Below, piece after piece: positions 42,552 through 51,254 of a DNA stretch of 64,000 bases. The stretch's first letter is position 1, and the number at the start of each line of letters is the position of its first letter. The notes beneath the pieces are model-generated. The model was not told the DNA's origin and ran no database searches. It worked only from the letters and a program-made list of their open reading frames with translations. The DNA is from Crossiella sp. SN42 (GTDB taxonomy: Bacteria > Actinomycetota > Actinomycetes > Mycobacteriales > Pseudonocardiaceae). Where the stretch lies: positions 496,001 through 560,000 of the forward strand of contig NZ_JAMHIV010000001.1 in NCBI RefSeq assembly GCF_023897065.1, read 5' to 3'. A program made the translations under genes and the position numbers.

Positions 42552-43513
42552 GCCCGGTCTCCGTAGAACACCCACAGCTTCGCGCTGCGGAAGATCACCG
42601 CGGTGATGATCGCGATCACCACGAGCAGCACCCAGGCCATCGCCGAGGCGTAGCCCATCTCGAAGTCCTCGAACCCGGCCTGGTACAGGTAGAGCGTGTA
42701 GACCAGCGCCGAGTCCGCCGGTCCGCCGCGGCCGCCGCCGATGACGAAGGCCGGGGTGAACACCTGGAAGGCGTGGATGGCCTCCAGCACCAGGTTGAAG
42801 AAGATCACCGGGGACAGCATCGGCAGCGTGATGTGCCAGAACCGGCGCACCGCACTGGCCCCGTCCACCTCGGCCGCCTCGTACAGCTCACGCGGGATCT
42901 GCTTGAGCCCGGCCAGGAAGATCACCATCGGCGCGCCGAACTGCCACACCGCGAGCAGGATGATCGCCCAGATCGTGTAGCCCGGATCGTCCACCCAGCT
43001 CGGCGTCTCCAGGCCGATCGAGTCCAGCAGCTCGTTGACCGTGCCGCCCTCGGCGAACATCGCCCGCCACACCAGCGCGGCCGCCACACTGGCGCCCAGC
43101 AGCGAGGGCGCGTAGAACGCGGCGCGGTAGAAGCCGCTGGAGGCCACCTTGGTGTTCAGCGCCATGGCCACCAACAGGGAGACGATCATCTTCAGCGGCA
43201 CCGCGACCAGCACGTAGACCAGCGTCACCTGGACCGAGCGGAGGTAGCGCTCGTCCTCGGTGAACATCCGGACGTAGTTGTCCAGGCCGATCCACCGGGG
43301 CTCGCTGAACAGGTCGTACTCGGTGAAGGACAGGTACAGCGAGACGATCATCGGCCCGACGGTGAGCCCGATGGCGCCGATCAGCCAGGGGGTGAGGAAG
43401 ACGTAGGCCTGCGGCTGGTGACTCCGGCTCCGGCCGGCCGCACGGGGACGGCGGCTCCGTGCGGGCGGCGGCGCGCCGGCACTGGGCGGTGGCGTTTCCT
43501 GCAGGAGCGACAT
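42548..43513 (-). CDS. Sugar ABC importer permease (MalF-type)
   Basis: A 321-aa CUT1 permease with a basic Pro-rich N-tail (1-35), six helices and the loop ELYEAAEVDGASAVRRFWHITLP. It partners the MalG-type permease and follows the binding-protein gene by 3 nt. It forms half of the membrane channel for pectin oligosaccharides. Confidence 0.92.
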   Translation of the reverse strand: MSLLQETPPPSAGAPPPARSRRPRAAGRSRSHQPQAYVFLTPWLIGAIGLTVGPMIVSLYLSFTEYDLFSEPRWIGLDNYVRMFTEDERYLRSVQVTLVYVLVAVPLKMIVSLLVAMALNTKVASSGFYRAAFYAPSLLGASVAAALVWRAMFAEGGTVNELLDSIGLETPSWVDDPGYTIWAIILLAVWQFGAPMVIFLAGLKQIPRELYEAAEVDGASAVRRFWHITLPMLSPVIFFNLVLEAIHAFQVFTPAFVIGGGRGGPADSALVYTLYLYQAGFEDFEMGYASAMAWVLLVVIAIITAVIFRSAKLWVFYGDRA

Positions 43514-43516
43514 GGG

Positions 43517-44800
43517 CTACTTCAGGTCCTTCTGCGCTTCGGACATGAACCGGGTGACCGCCTCGTCCAGGCTGAGGCGCCCGAAGGCGATCTCCTCGTA
43601 GGAACGCTGCAGCAGCTTCTGGATCGCGCCCGCGCCCTTGGGCGGCACCGCGGGCGCCGGGCCGAGCTGGCTCTCAAGGCGGGCCTCGTAGTCGTAGACC
43701 GTCTTGTTGGTGCCGGTGGCCTCCGCGGCCAGCTGCGCCCGGATCTTCAGGTTCGGTGGCAGGCCGCGGTCGGTGCCGAGGATCTTGCCCGCTTCCGGGT
43801 CGTTGATCAGGAAGTGCACCAGCTTGGCCGAGGCTTCCTGGGCCTTGCCCCTGGCCGAGACGGACAGGAACATCGCCGGGCGGCGGTACTGCCCGGTGTC
43901 GGCCGGGTTGTCGGTGGGGTAGCCGGTGACCATCAGCGGTGAGCCGTGCGCCTTCTCGAAGCTGGGGTACACGCTGTCGTAGGCGAACTCGGCGCTGGTG
44001 AGCTTCTTGCCGAGCGGGGACTGCTCGGGCGAGGTGTTGTGGGAGGCGGTGACCTCGGCGGTGGAACCGGCCTTGCTGGTGCGGAACTGGCTCGCCAGCT
44101 GCCAGAACCGGCGCAGGTCCTCGGCGCCGAAGCCGAGCTTGCCGTCCTGGGTGTAGAAGGACTTGCCGTTCTGCCGCAGCCAGATCTCCAGCGCGCTGTC
44201 CAGGATGCCGAAGTCGGTCACCCCACGCCGGTTGAACCCGTTGGCCGCGCTGACCTTCTCGGCCGCGGCGCGGAACTGCTCCCAGGTCATCGGCTTGCTC
44301 ATGTCCACCCCGGCCGCCTGGTAGGCCGCCGGGTCGTAGACCAGCGAGGAGGTGTTCTGCGCCCACGGCACCGCGTACCGCTTGCCGTTGAGGGTGCCGG
44401 TGGCGGCCAGCTCCGGGTTGATCTCGGCCAGCGAGACCTGCTTGCCCGCGCCCTCGTTGAGGTCCAGCAGCACCCGCCGCTCGCCGTACTCGGACAGGTA
44501 GCGGGAGTCCATGGTCATCACGTCCGGCGGGTTGCCGCCCGCGGTCTGCGTGGCGACCTTGTCCCAGTAGGCGTTGTAGGCGGCGAAGGTGGTGTTCACC
44601 TTGATGCCGGGGTTGCGCCGCTCGAACAGTTCCACGGCCTGCTTGGTGATGGTGGCCCGGCCGTCACTGCCCCACCAGGCGAAGGAGATGGTGACCTCAC
44701 CGCCGGCGCCCCCACCCGCCGCCCCGCCGCACGCGGCCAGCAGCGGTGCCACCGCCAGCGCGGCGACCACCGTCCGCCACCTGAGTCCTGCAGCGACCAT
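43517..44800 (-). CDS. Sugar ABC importer binding lipoprotein
   Basis: A 427-aa lipoprotein (lipobox LLAAC) of the CUT1 extracellular binding-protein family 1: VTISFAWWGSDGRATITKQ, FERRNPGIKVNTTFAAYNAYWDKV, and PPDVMTMDSRYLSEYG. ATG at 44800 has a GGAG site; GTG at 44803 is possible. It is the first gene of the operon and carries a palindromic motif between its start and the divergent LacI gene. Substrate inferred to be a pectin oligosaccharide. Confidence 0.92.
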   Translation of the reverse strand: MVAAGLRWRTVVAALAVAPLLAACGGAAGGGAGGEVTISFAWWGSDGRATITKQAVELFERRNPGIKVNTTFAAYNAYWDKVATQTAGGNPPDVMTMDSRYLSEYGERRVLLDLNEGAGKQVSLAEINPELAATGTLNGKRYAVPWAQNTSSLVYDPAAYQAAGVDMSKPMTWEQFRAAAEKVSAANGFNRRGVTDFGILDSALEIWLRQNGKSFYTQDGKLGFGAEDLRRFWQLASQFRTSKAGSTAEVTASHNTSPEQSPLGKKLTSAEFAYDSVYPSFEKAHGSPLMVTGYPTDNPADTGQYRRPAMFLSVSARGKAQEASAKLVHFLINDPEAGKILGTDRGLPPNLKIRAQLAAEATGTNKTVYDYEARLESQLGPAPAVPPKGAGAIQKLLQRSYEEIAFGRLSLDEAVTRFMSEAQKDLK

Positions 44801-44833
44801 CACGTGGCTCCGTTCGCTTGCATGATTTGTGGA

Positions 44834-44845
44834 TTTTCAGCAAAC
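44834..44845. promoter_or_regulatory. Operator-like motif before the pectin operon
   Basis: TTTTCAGCAAAC matches the motif CTTTCTGCAAAC at the Gfo/Idh 2 promoter in 10 of 12 positions. It lies 34 nt upstream of the binding-protein start. Confidence 0.5.
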
Positions 44846-44913
44846 TCTGGCATTGGCTCGAAACGGTAAGACCCAGCTTCCTTGCCTGTCAACGGTTAGT
44901 CAGCGGCCGTGTA

Positions 44914-44925
44914 CTTTCTGAAAAC
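44914..44925. promoter_or_regulatory. Operator-like motif before LacI 1
   Basis: CTTTCTGAAAAC matches the Gfo/Idh 2 motif in 11 of 12 positions and lies 14 nt upstream of the LacI 1 start. It suggests autoregulation. Confidence 0.5.
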
Positions 44926-44939
44926 GATGCGAGGTGGGC

Positions 44940-45971
44940 ATGCGCGGGGATCACAGCCGGGCGGCGACGGTGGTCGACGTGGCCACCAGGGCCGGGGTCT
45001 CCACCGCCACGGTGTCCCGGGTGCTCAACCAGAGCGCACCGGTCTCCCCCGAGGTCCGGGAGCGCGTCGAACAGGCGATCGCCGAGCTCAGGTACGTGGT
45101 CAACGGCCACGCCCGTGCCCTGGCGGCCGCCACCTCGGACCTGATCGGCGTGCTGGTCGGCGACCTGACCGACCCGTTCTTCCCGCACATCGTGGCCGGG
45201 GTGCAGGAGGAGACGATGACCTCCGGCCAGCTGGCGCTGGTGTGCGGCACCGGCGGCGACCCGCACCGGGAGATCGAACAGCTGGAGCAGCTGCGCAGGC
45301 TGCGTGCCCACGGGGTGATCCTGGTCGGCGGGGCGCTGCGCGAGGCCGCGCACCAGGCGGAGCTGAACCGCCAGCTCGGCGAGTTCCTCCGGCGCGGCGC
45401 GCGCGTGGTGCTGTGTGGGCGGCCGCCGATCCCTGGTGTGCCGGAGGCGACCGCGATCACCTTCGACAACACCGGTGGCACGGTCCGGCTGGTCGAGCAC
45501 CTGATCGATCTCGGCCACCGGCGCATCGGTTACATCGCCGGGCCCGCGCCGCGCAGCATCGCCTGGGAACGGCGGCACGGCTTCCGGCTGGCCGCCAAGG
45601 GGCTGGCGCGCAGGCTGATCATCGAGGGCTCCTTCACCAGGGAGTCCGGCTACGCGGCAGGCCTGGAGTTGTTGCGGCAGGAGGACATCACCGCGATCGT
45701 GGCGGCCAACGACCTGATGGCCGCGGGCGCGCTCGCCGCCGCCACGGCCCAGCGCCGCCGGGTGCCCGCCCAGCTGTCCGTGGCCGGGTTCGGCGACACG
45801 CAGTTCTGCCAGGACACCAATCCGCCGCTGACCACGGTCCGGCTGCCGCTGCGCGAGGCGGGCGCGCTGGCCGGCCGGATCGCCTGCGGCCGGGACACAC
45901 CACCGGCCGCGGGCCGCATCGCACTCGGCGCGGAACTGGTGGTGCGCGAGACCACCGGACGGGTCAGGTGA
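44940..45971 (+). CDS. LacI-family regulator 1 (pectin regulon)
   Basis: A 343-aa repressor with the LacI headpiece VVDVATRAGVSTATVSRVLNQ, hinge region YVVNGHARALAAA, and a periplasmic-binding-protein-like core with HRRIGYIAGP and DLMAAGALAAA. ATG at 44940 after GAGG; a GTG at 44934 is less likely. It is divergent from the pectin operon and overlaps the second Gfo/Idh gene by 8 nt. Its operators are probably the three related motifs nearby. Confidence 0.88.
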   Translation: MRGDHSRAATVVDVATRAGVSTATVSRVLNQSAPVSPEVRERVEQAIAELRYVVNGHARALAAATSDLIGVLVGDLTDPFFPHIVAGVQEETMTSGQLALVCGTGGDPHREIEQLEQLRRLRAHGVILVGGALREAAHQAELNRQLGEFLRRGARVVLCGRPPIPGVPEATAITFDNTGGTVRLVEHLIDLGHRRIGYIAGPAPRSIAWERRHGFRLAAKGLARRLIIEGSFTRESGYAAGLELLRQEDITAIVAANDLMAAGALAAATAQRRRVPAQLSVAGFGDTQFCQDTNPPLTTVRLPLREAGALAGRIACGRDTPPAAGRIALGAELVVRETTGRVR

Positions 45972-47136
45972 CCGCGGGCTGGCTGGGCGACCCGCGCCGC
46001 CTGCGGTGCGGACCGGCCCAGGGCACACCGATCTCGGAGAACAGCGCCAGGCGTTCGGCGGCCACCGCCACCTCCTCGCCGATCCCGCGGACCACCGGAT
46101 GACGCCCGGGGCCCACGCCCACAGTGCGGATCCAGCCCTCCGGGATGGGCACCGGTTCCGGGGCGTCCCGCACCGCCTGCGCCAGGCAGGTGAAGGCCCT
46201 GGTGCGGCTCAGCGGCGCGAGCAGCGGGACGGTGTCCGGATCGGCGCGGTGCGCCAGCAGGTTGCGCAGCAGATCCGCGGGCGGGGCAACCGGAATCCGC
46301 TCGTCGTTGATCTCCAGCCGGTGTGTCTTGTACCAGAACTTCGCCCGGCCCTCGGTGCCGTGCACCACGACGTAGGGCTCGTGGTCCTGTTCCGCGCACA
46401 GCGAAGCCGCCACCACGACCTCGGGTCCGGTCTCGAAGCACAGCCGCACGCAGGCGGTGTCGTCGGCCTCCAGGTCCCTGGTGCCGAACAGCTCGACCGC
46501 GATGTCCGCGGGCTCGGACTCGGCGACCCCGGCCACCAGCAGGGCGGTGGCCACCGCGTGCGAGAACGGGTTGGTCAGCGCCCCGTCCACCACGGCCTGG
46601 CCGTCCAGCCAGCGCCGCCCGGCCCAGGGGTTGCGCGCGTAGTAGGCGTCGGTGCGGATCCACGCGCCCGCGGCGCCGACCCCGGTCACCACGCCGAGCT
46701 CACCGCGCTCGATCGCCTGGGCCAGCACCGGGATCGCCGCGGACCCGAAGCTCTGGAAGCCGGTCTGGCAGACCCGGCCGGTCTCGGCGGCCAGCCGGGT
46801 GAGCTCGGTGTGCCCGGCCAGATCGAGCACCGGCGGGGTCTCCACCAGCACGTCCGCGCCGGCTCGCAGCGCCGCGCCGGCCAGCGGCACGTGCGCGTGC
46901 GGCGGCGTGGCCACCACGACCACATCCGGTCTCGCCCCGCGCAGCAACGCCTCGACGTCGCGGTACACCCCGGCGCCCGGTGGCAGCAGCGCGCCGGCCT
47001 CGGCCGAGGGCTCCCGGATGTCGCACCCGCCCACGAACTCGGCGCGGCCCTCATCGTGCAGTTCCCGCGCCCGCCGCAGGTAGGTGAAGGCGTACCCGGC
47101 CATGCCGATCACGGCAAGACGTGCGGTACCCGCCAT
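45964..47136 (-). CDS. Gfo/Idh/MocA-family oxidoreductase 2
   Basis: A 390-aa paralogue of the gene at 40064, with the same blocks VIGMAGYAFTYLRRARELHDEG, ATPPHAHVPLAG, AGAWIRTDAYYARNPWAGRR and VVDGALTNPFSHAVATALL. The EKP motif is changed to ETP (VLVETPPVLDL), so the conserved catalytic Lys is Thr here. It may bind sugars without normal catalysis, or use another residue. It is preceded by two operator-like motifs and is a single-gene unit. Confidence 0.88.
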   Translation of the reverse strand: MAGTARLAVIGMAGYAFTYLRRARELHDEGRAEFVGGCDIREPSAEAGALLPPGAGVYRDVEALLRGARPDVVVVATPPHAHVPLAGAALRAGADVLVETPPVLDLAGHTELTRLAAETGRVCQTGFQSFGSAAIPVLAQAIERGELGVVTGVGAAGAWIRTDAYYARNPWAGRRWLDGQAVVDGALTNPFSHAVATALLVAGVAESEPADIAVELFGTRDLEADDTACVRLCFETGPEVVVAASLCAEQDHEPYVVVHGTEGRAKFWYKTHRLEINDERIPVAPPADLLRNLLAHRADPDTVPLLAPLSRTRAFTCLAQAVRDAPEPVPIPEGWIRTVGVGPGRHPVVRGIGEEVAVAAERLALFSEIGVPWAGPHRRRRGSPSQPAVT

Positions 47137-47145
47137 TGGGTCTCC

Positions 47146-47178
47146 GATCCTGCAAACGTCCGGCTACTTTCTGCAAAC
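47146..47178. promoter_or_regulatory. Tandem operator-like motifs before Gfo/Idh 2
   Basis: GATCCTGCAAAC (47146-47157) and CTTTCTGCAAAC (47167-47178) are spaced 21 nt apart in front of the gene. They share the sequence seen before the pectin operon and LacI 1. Confidence 0.5.
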
Positions 47179-47331
47179 GACGCTAAGTGCGCACCGGAAC
47201 CGCTGTCAAGAACAAAGGGGCAGGTAGAAGCCTGATCGTAGGCAGCGCGAAGTCAGCGTTCCGGGCGCGTTGAATTGACAGGAAAGCAGACGGTTTACAT
47301 GATGAGCGCAAGTGCGCGCCGGAGGAGCCCT

Positions 47332-48312
47332 GTGACTGTCACCATCCACGATGTCGCCAGCCGGGCGAAGGTCTCCATCTCCACGGTCTCCCGCGCGTTC
47401 ACCTCGCCCGAGGTGGTCAAGCCCGAGACCCGCCGTCGCATCCTGGTCGCGGCGGAAGAGCTCGGGTACCAGCCGCCCGGCGGGCCGCGCAAGCTCACCA
47501 GTCGCACCGGGCACATCGGGATCATCGTCTCCGACCTGGACAACCCGTTCTTCACCGGCGTGCTCAACGGGGTCCAGGCGCGGGCCAGGCAGGACGATGT
47601 CGCGGTGCTGTTCGCCAACAGCGACGAGGACCCGGTCGTCGAGGAGAACCTGGCCCGCAACATGGCCAAGCAGGTGGACGGGCTGGTGCTGTGCAGCCCG
47701 AGCATGTCCGACGAGCAGGTGCACGACCTGGCCCGGCAGACCTTCCTGGTGCTGCTCAACCGCGAGATCGAGGACATCCCGTCGGTGGTGATGGACAGCC
47801 CGGGCGCGATGCGCCAGGCCGTGCAGCACCTGGCCGCGCTGGGCCACCGGCGCTGCGCGTTCATCGGCGGTCCCAGGGACTCCTGGCCCAACGAGGCCCG
47901 GCTGAGCGGGTTGCGGCCCGCGGCCGAGGAGTACGGCATCGAACTGGTGGAGTTCGGGCCGTTCCCGCCCCGGTTCGAAGGCGGGTTGCAGGGGGCCGAT
48001 CTGGCGCTGGCCGCCGGGGTCACCGCGATCATCGCGTACAACGACCTGGTCGCCTTCGGCGTGCTGGCCAGGCTCAACGCCCGCGGCGTGCCGGTGCCGG
48101 AGGAGGTCAGCCTGGTGGGTTCGGACGACCTGGTCTTCGCCGCGGTCTCCGCGCCACCGTTGACCACGGTGGCCATGCCCGCGGAGGCGGCCGGCCGCGC
48201 CGCGGTCAACGTCCTGCTCGCGCAGCTGGACGGCGAGCACCGGGTGAGCATGCACCAGTCACTGGACACATACCTCATCGTGCGCGCCACCACCGCCCCT
48301 CCCACCGCCTAG
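47332..48312 (+). CDS. LacI-family regulator 2
   Basis: A 326-aa regulator with headpiece TIHDVASRAKVSISTVSRAF and the core pattern GIIVSDLDNPFF, GHRRCAFIGGP, and ITAYNDL-like AIIAYNDLVAFGVL. GTG at 47332 has a GGAGGAG site; longer starts are weaker. It is divergent from Gfo/Idh 2. Two LacI proteins in one regulon suggest separate inducers for uptake and for the second dehydrogenase. Confidence 0.88.
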   Translation: MTVTIHDVASRAKVSISTVSRAFTSPEVVKPETRRRILVAAEELGYQPPGGPRKLTSRTGHIGIIVSDLDNPFFTGVLNGVQARARQDDVAVLFANSDEDPVVEENLARNMAKQVDGLVLCSPSMSDEQVHDLARQTFLVLLNREIEDIPSVVMDSPGAMRQAVQHLAALGHRRCAFIGGPRDSWPNEARLSGLRPAAEEYGIELVEFGPFPPRFEGGLQGADLALAAGVTAIIAYNDLVAFGVLARLNARGVPVPEEVSLVGSDDLVFAAVSAPPLTTVAMPAEAAGRAAVNVLLAQLDGEHRVSMHQSLDTYLIVRATTAPPTA

Positions 48313-48438
48313 CCGTCCCCGTCCTCGGGAATCGAGCATCGGGAAAGCCGAGAGCGCTCCCACTCTGCACTGTAGTCACTGACGGCCTGCTGTGAACCCG
48401 CTGACCGGCGGGCTGCCGGCACCGGTGCGCGGGCCGGG

Positions 48439-49629
48439 TCAGGGTTGGTCCTCGCTCTCGGCCGGGTCGCGCCGCAGCCGGTGCAGCGCGAGGGCGGCGA
48501 GGAGGCGGGCGCCGTCGGCGAGGACGGTGTCGTCGAAGACCGCCTCCGGTGCGTGGTTGTGCGCCGCGCTGGCCGGATCCCGGTCGGCCGGGCAGGCGCC
48601 CAGCACCAGGTACGCGCCGGGAACCCGTTGCAGCACATAGGAGAAGTCCTCCGCCGCCGGCAGTGGACGGGGGGCACGCAGGTACCGGCCGGCACCGAAG
48701 AGCGTGCCCACCACCCCGGCCGCGAACGCCTCCTCTGCCGGGTGGTTCACCGTGGCCGGGTAGCCGAGCGCCTCCTCGACCTCCACCGTGGCGCCGTGCG
48801 CGGCGGCGATCCCGTGCAGCAGCCGGGTGATCCGCTCGATCAGGCCGGTGCGGGCGGCAGCGGAGAAGGCGCGGACGGAGACGGTGAACCGGGCCTGCTC
48901 CGGGATGACGTTGCCCGCGTGCCCGGCCGCGAACGCGGTGGGGGTGACGACCACCGGGTCGAAGGCGTCCATCGTGTTGCCCGGCAACGCTTCCAGGGCG
49001 GCGACCAGCGCGCACGCCACCGGTATCGGGTTGCGCGCCAGGTGGGGCATGGCGCTGTGTCCGGCGCGGCCCCGCACCGTGACCCGCAGGGTGTCGGCCG
49101 AGCCGAGGATCGGGCCAGGGCGGCTCACGAAGATCCCGCGCGGCAGCAGGGCGGAGAGCACGTGCAGCGCGTAGGCCGCCACGGGCGGTTCGCCCGCGGC
49201 GGCCAGCACGCCTTCCTCGATCATGATCCGGGCGCCGCCGTGGTGTTCCTCCCCCGGCTGGAACATGAGGATCACGTTGCCGTGGAAGGATTCCCGGTGC
49301 AGCAGCCGGGCCGCTCCCACCAGCATCGCGGTGTGCAGGTCGTGTCCGCAGGTGTGCGCGGGGACGCCGTCAGGGCCGGGCAGCGCGTCCATGTCCGCCC
49401 GCAGCAGCACGGTCGGTCCAGGACCCTGCCCACGCCGGACGGCGGTCACCGAGCTCAGCCCGGTCCCGGTGCCGACCTCCAGGTCCAGCCCGGCCAGCGC
49501 GTCCAGCACCGCCCGCTGGGTCCGCGGCAGGTGCAGCCCGGCCTCCGGCTCCGCGTGCAGCTGGGCGCGCAGGCGCCGCAGGCCGGGCAGCAGGTCGCCG
49601 TCGGGGGTCAGCGGGGCGGGTGCAGGCAC
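48439..49629 (-). CDS. M20-family amidohydrolase (aminoacylase-like)
   Basis: A 396-aa metallohydrolase with LLRADMDALPG, AHTCGHDLHTAMLVGAARLL, MFQPGEEHHGGARIMIEEG and the dimerisation motif GRAGHSAMPHLARNPI, in the M20D order. Metal ligands Asp, His and Glu are in place. GTG start at 49629 overlaps the LuxR gene by 22 nt. These enzymes hydrolyse N-acyl amino acids or peptides. In a peptide cluster it could trim, deacylate or self-protect, but this is inference. Confidence 0.87.
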   Translation of the reverse strand: MPAPAPLTPDGDLLPGLRRLRAQLHAEPEAGLHLPRTQRAVLDALAGLDLEVGTGTGLSSVTAVRRGQGPGPTVLLRADMDALPGPDGVPAHTCGHDLHTAMLVGAARLLHRESFHGNVILMFQPGEEHHGGARIMIEEGVLAAAGEPPVAAYALHVLSALLPRGIFVSRPGPILGSADTLRVTVRGRAGHSAMPHLARNPIPVACALVAALEALPGNTMDAFDPVVVTPTAFAAGHAGNVIPEQARFTVSVRAFSAAARTGLIERITRLLHGIAAAHGATVEVEEALGYPATVNHPAEEAFAAGVVGTLFGAGRYLRAPRPLPAAEDFSYVLQRVPGAYLVLGACPADRDPASAAHNHAPEAVFDDTVLADGARLLAALALHRLRRDPAESEDQP

Positions 49630-50279
49630 ACCGACTCCGTCCCGGTGCAGTCGCAGGGCTCGAGCCGGCCGGTGAGGTTCATCGCGGTCATGACCGCCAT
49701 CGTGCGGTCGTGCACGTCGAGCTTCCGGAAGATCCGCTGCCAGTAGGTCTTCACGGTGGCCTCGCTCAACGACAGCGCCCGCGCGATGTGCGAGTTGGTC
49801 TGCCCGTCGGCGGCGCGCAGCACCACCTGGATCTCCCGCGAGCTGAGCCTGGCCGCGTTCGGCCGCGCCGCCCGCAGTTCGGGCCGCTCCGGCCCGCCGG
49901 CGGCCAGCACCGCGGTGGTGACCTGTTCCGCGGTGGCCTGCCACGGGATCGTGCCGCTCACCCCCGCGGACTGCGCGGCCAGGGTGAGCAGGTCCCGCTC
50001 GCCCACGGTGAGGAGGGTGACCGGCGGTGGCGCCAGCGCGAGCACCTCCTCCACCAGTGGCCGGATGTCCCCGCGGGTACTGGTGATCACCACCCGTGGC
50101 CGGGTGCGGCGGATCGCCTCCACCGCCTCGGCCGGGGTGCCAACGGTGCCGACCAGGTCCACCCCGGCACACCGGGACAGCGCCTGGATCACGCCGCTGG
50201 TCGCTATCGATCCGTCGTCCACCACGAACACCCGGGTGCCCGGGTCCTCGTACTCCTCCTCCACCACTGAGTCCCCCAT
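49608..50279 (-). CDS. Atypical LuxR-type response regulator
   Basis: A 223-aa regulator with a receiver-like N-domain (TRVFVVDDGSIATSGV) and a GerE helix-turn-helix (LSSREIQVVLRAADGQTN, LSEATVKTYWQRIFRKL). The phospho-acceptor Asp position is occupied by Thr/Ser in RPRVVITSTRGD, so ordinary phosphorylation is unlikely. No kinase is adjacent. It overlaps the M20 gene and probably regulates the cluster. ATG at 50279 has a weak ribosome site. Confidence 0.82.
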   Translation of the reverse strand: MGDSVVEEEYEDPGTRVFVVDDGSIATSGVIQALSRCAGVDLVGTVGTPAEAVEAIRRTRPRVVITSTRGDIRPLVEEVLALAPPPVTLLTVGERDLLTLAAQSAGVSGTIPWQATAEQVTTAVLAAGGPERPELRAARPNAARLSSREIQVVLRAADGQTNSHIARALSLSEATVKTYWQRIFRKLDVHDRTMAVMTAMNLTGRLEPCDCTGTESVCLHPPR

Positions 50280-50293
50280 TCGCCACGCGTCGA

Positions 50294-51013
50294 TCAGGAA
50301 AGGAACACGTGCCACACGTTCGGCGTCGCAGCACTGTCCACTTCGGACATCACAGCCAGCTCGGCGAAGCCGCGGAACAGCAGGCGCGCGGACCGCCCGC
50401 TCCGGCGGCCCACCGCCGCCACGAGGGCGGCCGCCTCCTCCCGGCTCGGCCACAGCGCCAGCTGCTCCCGCACGTACCTGGCCTCGGCCGGACCGGTGGC
50501 CGGGGCGAGGCAGGCCGCGAGCGCCACCTCGTCGGCCGGGCGCAACAGCTCCAGCACGTAGCAGAGGCCACCGGGGGCCAGCCGGTCCAGCACCGCGCAC
50601 AGCCCGTCCACCGGATCGGGCCACAGCGCGAGGGTGAGGTGGACGAGGGCGAGGTCGAACTGACCCGCCTGAGCCCCGGCGCCGGCCGGCCCCAGATCCT
50701 CAGCGCCCGCTTCGAGCACGGTGACCCGGTGGTCGAGGGCGAACCGGTCCCTGGTCGCGGCGACCGCCGCGGCGGCGGGATCGACGCCGACGAGCTCCGC
50801 CGCGGGAAGTTGCCTGCGCAGGATGTCCAGCACCTCGCCGTGACCACAGCCCACGTCGAGCACCCTGGACGGCGTCCGGCCCAGTTCGGCCAGCGCCAGT
50901 GCCACCGCGGTGGCGCCGAGAACCCGGCCGAAACGCCGGTCGCAGGCCGAACTGACCCGGACCAGATCCGGATTGACAAACCATTCTTGCGCGCGGAATC
51001 TCGCGGATTCCAT
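50294..51013 (-). CDS. SAM-dependent methyltransferase
   Basis: A 239-aa class I methyltransferase with LDVGCGHGEVLDILRRQ, ELVGVDPAAAAVAATRDRF, FDLALVHLTLALWPDP and LAPGGLCYVLELLRP. ATG at 51013 follows GGGGGAC; a TTG at 51025 is less likely. It lies 14 nt upstream of the LuxR gene and is probably in one operon with it. A terminal-amine methyltransferase is part of plantazolicin biosynthesis, so this is a candidate, but it is not close in sequence pattern to any known one. Confidence 0.82.
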   Translation of the reverse strand: MESARFRAQEWFVNPDLVRVSSACDRRFGRVLGATAVALALAELGRTPSRVLDVGCGHGEVLDILRRQLPAAELVGVDPAAAAVAATRDRFALDHRVTVLEAGAEDLGPAGAGAQAGQFDLALVHLTLALWPDPVDGLCAVLDRLAPGGLCYVLELLRPADEVALAACLAPATGPAEARYVREQLALWPSREEAAALVAAVGRRSGRSARLLFRGFAELAVMSEVDSAATPNVWHVFLS

Positions 51014-51254
51014 TAAGTCCCCCAACCCCCAGGCTGGTCACATGCTCTCCATGCCGCATGCCCAAGGCCAGCGTACCGGAAAGCGGCAATAGTCCGACCA
51101 GACCAGCCTTGCCCTGCCAATGAGCTAGCTCGTGGGAGCGACCGGAATTGTGCGCAAATTTGCGCCGAGTGCGACGGATTGACCCCTAGAACTTTCGTCG
51201 CTAGGTTCTGCGCATCTTATCGCGAAAAGATTATGATCCAAAATGGGGGAAAAG

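Noticed and set aside
48349-48362. A second CebR-like palindrome (12 of 14 matches to the box at 6987)
   Set aside because: It lies between the ends of two convergent genes with no promoter in reach, so it is unlikely to be a working operator.
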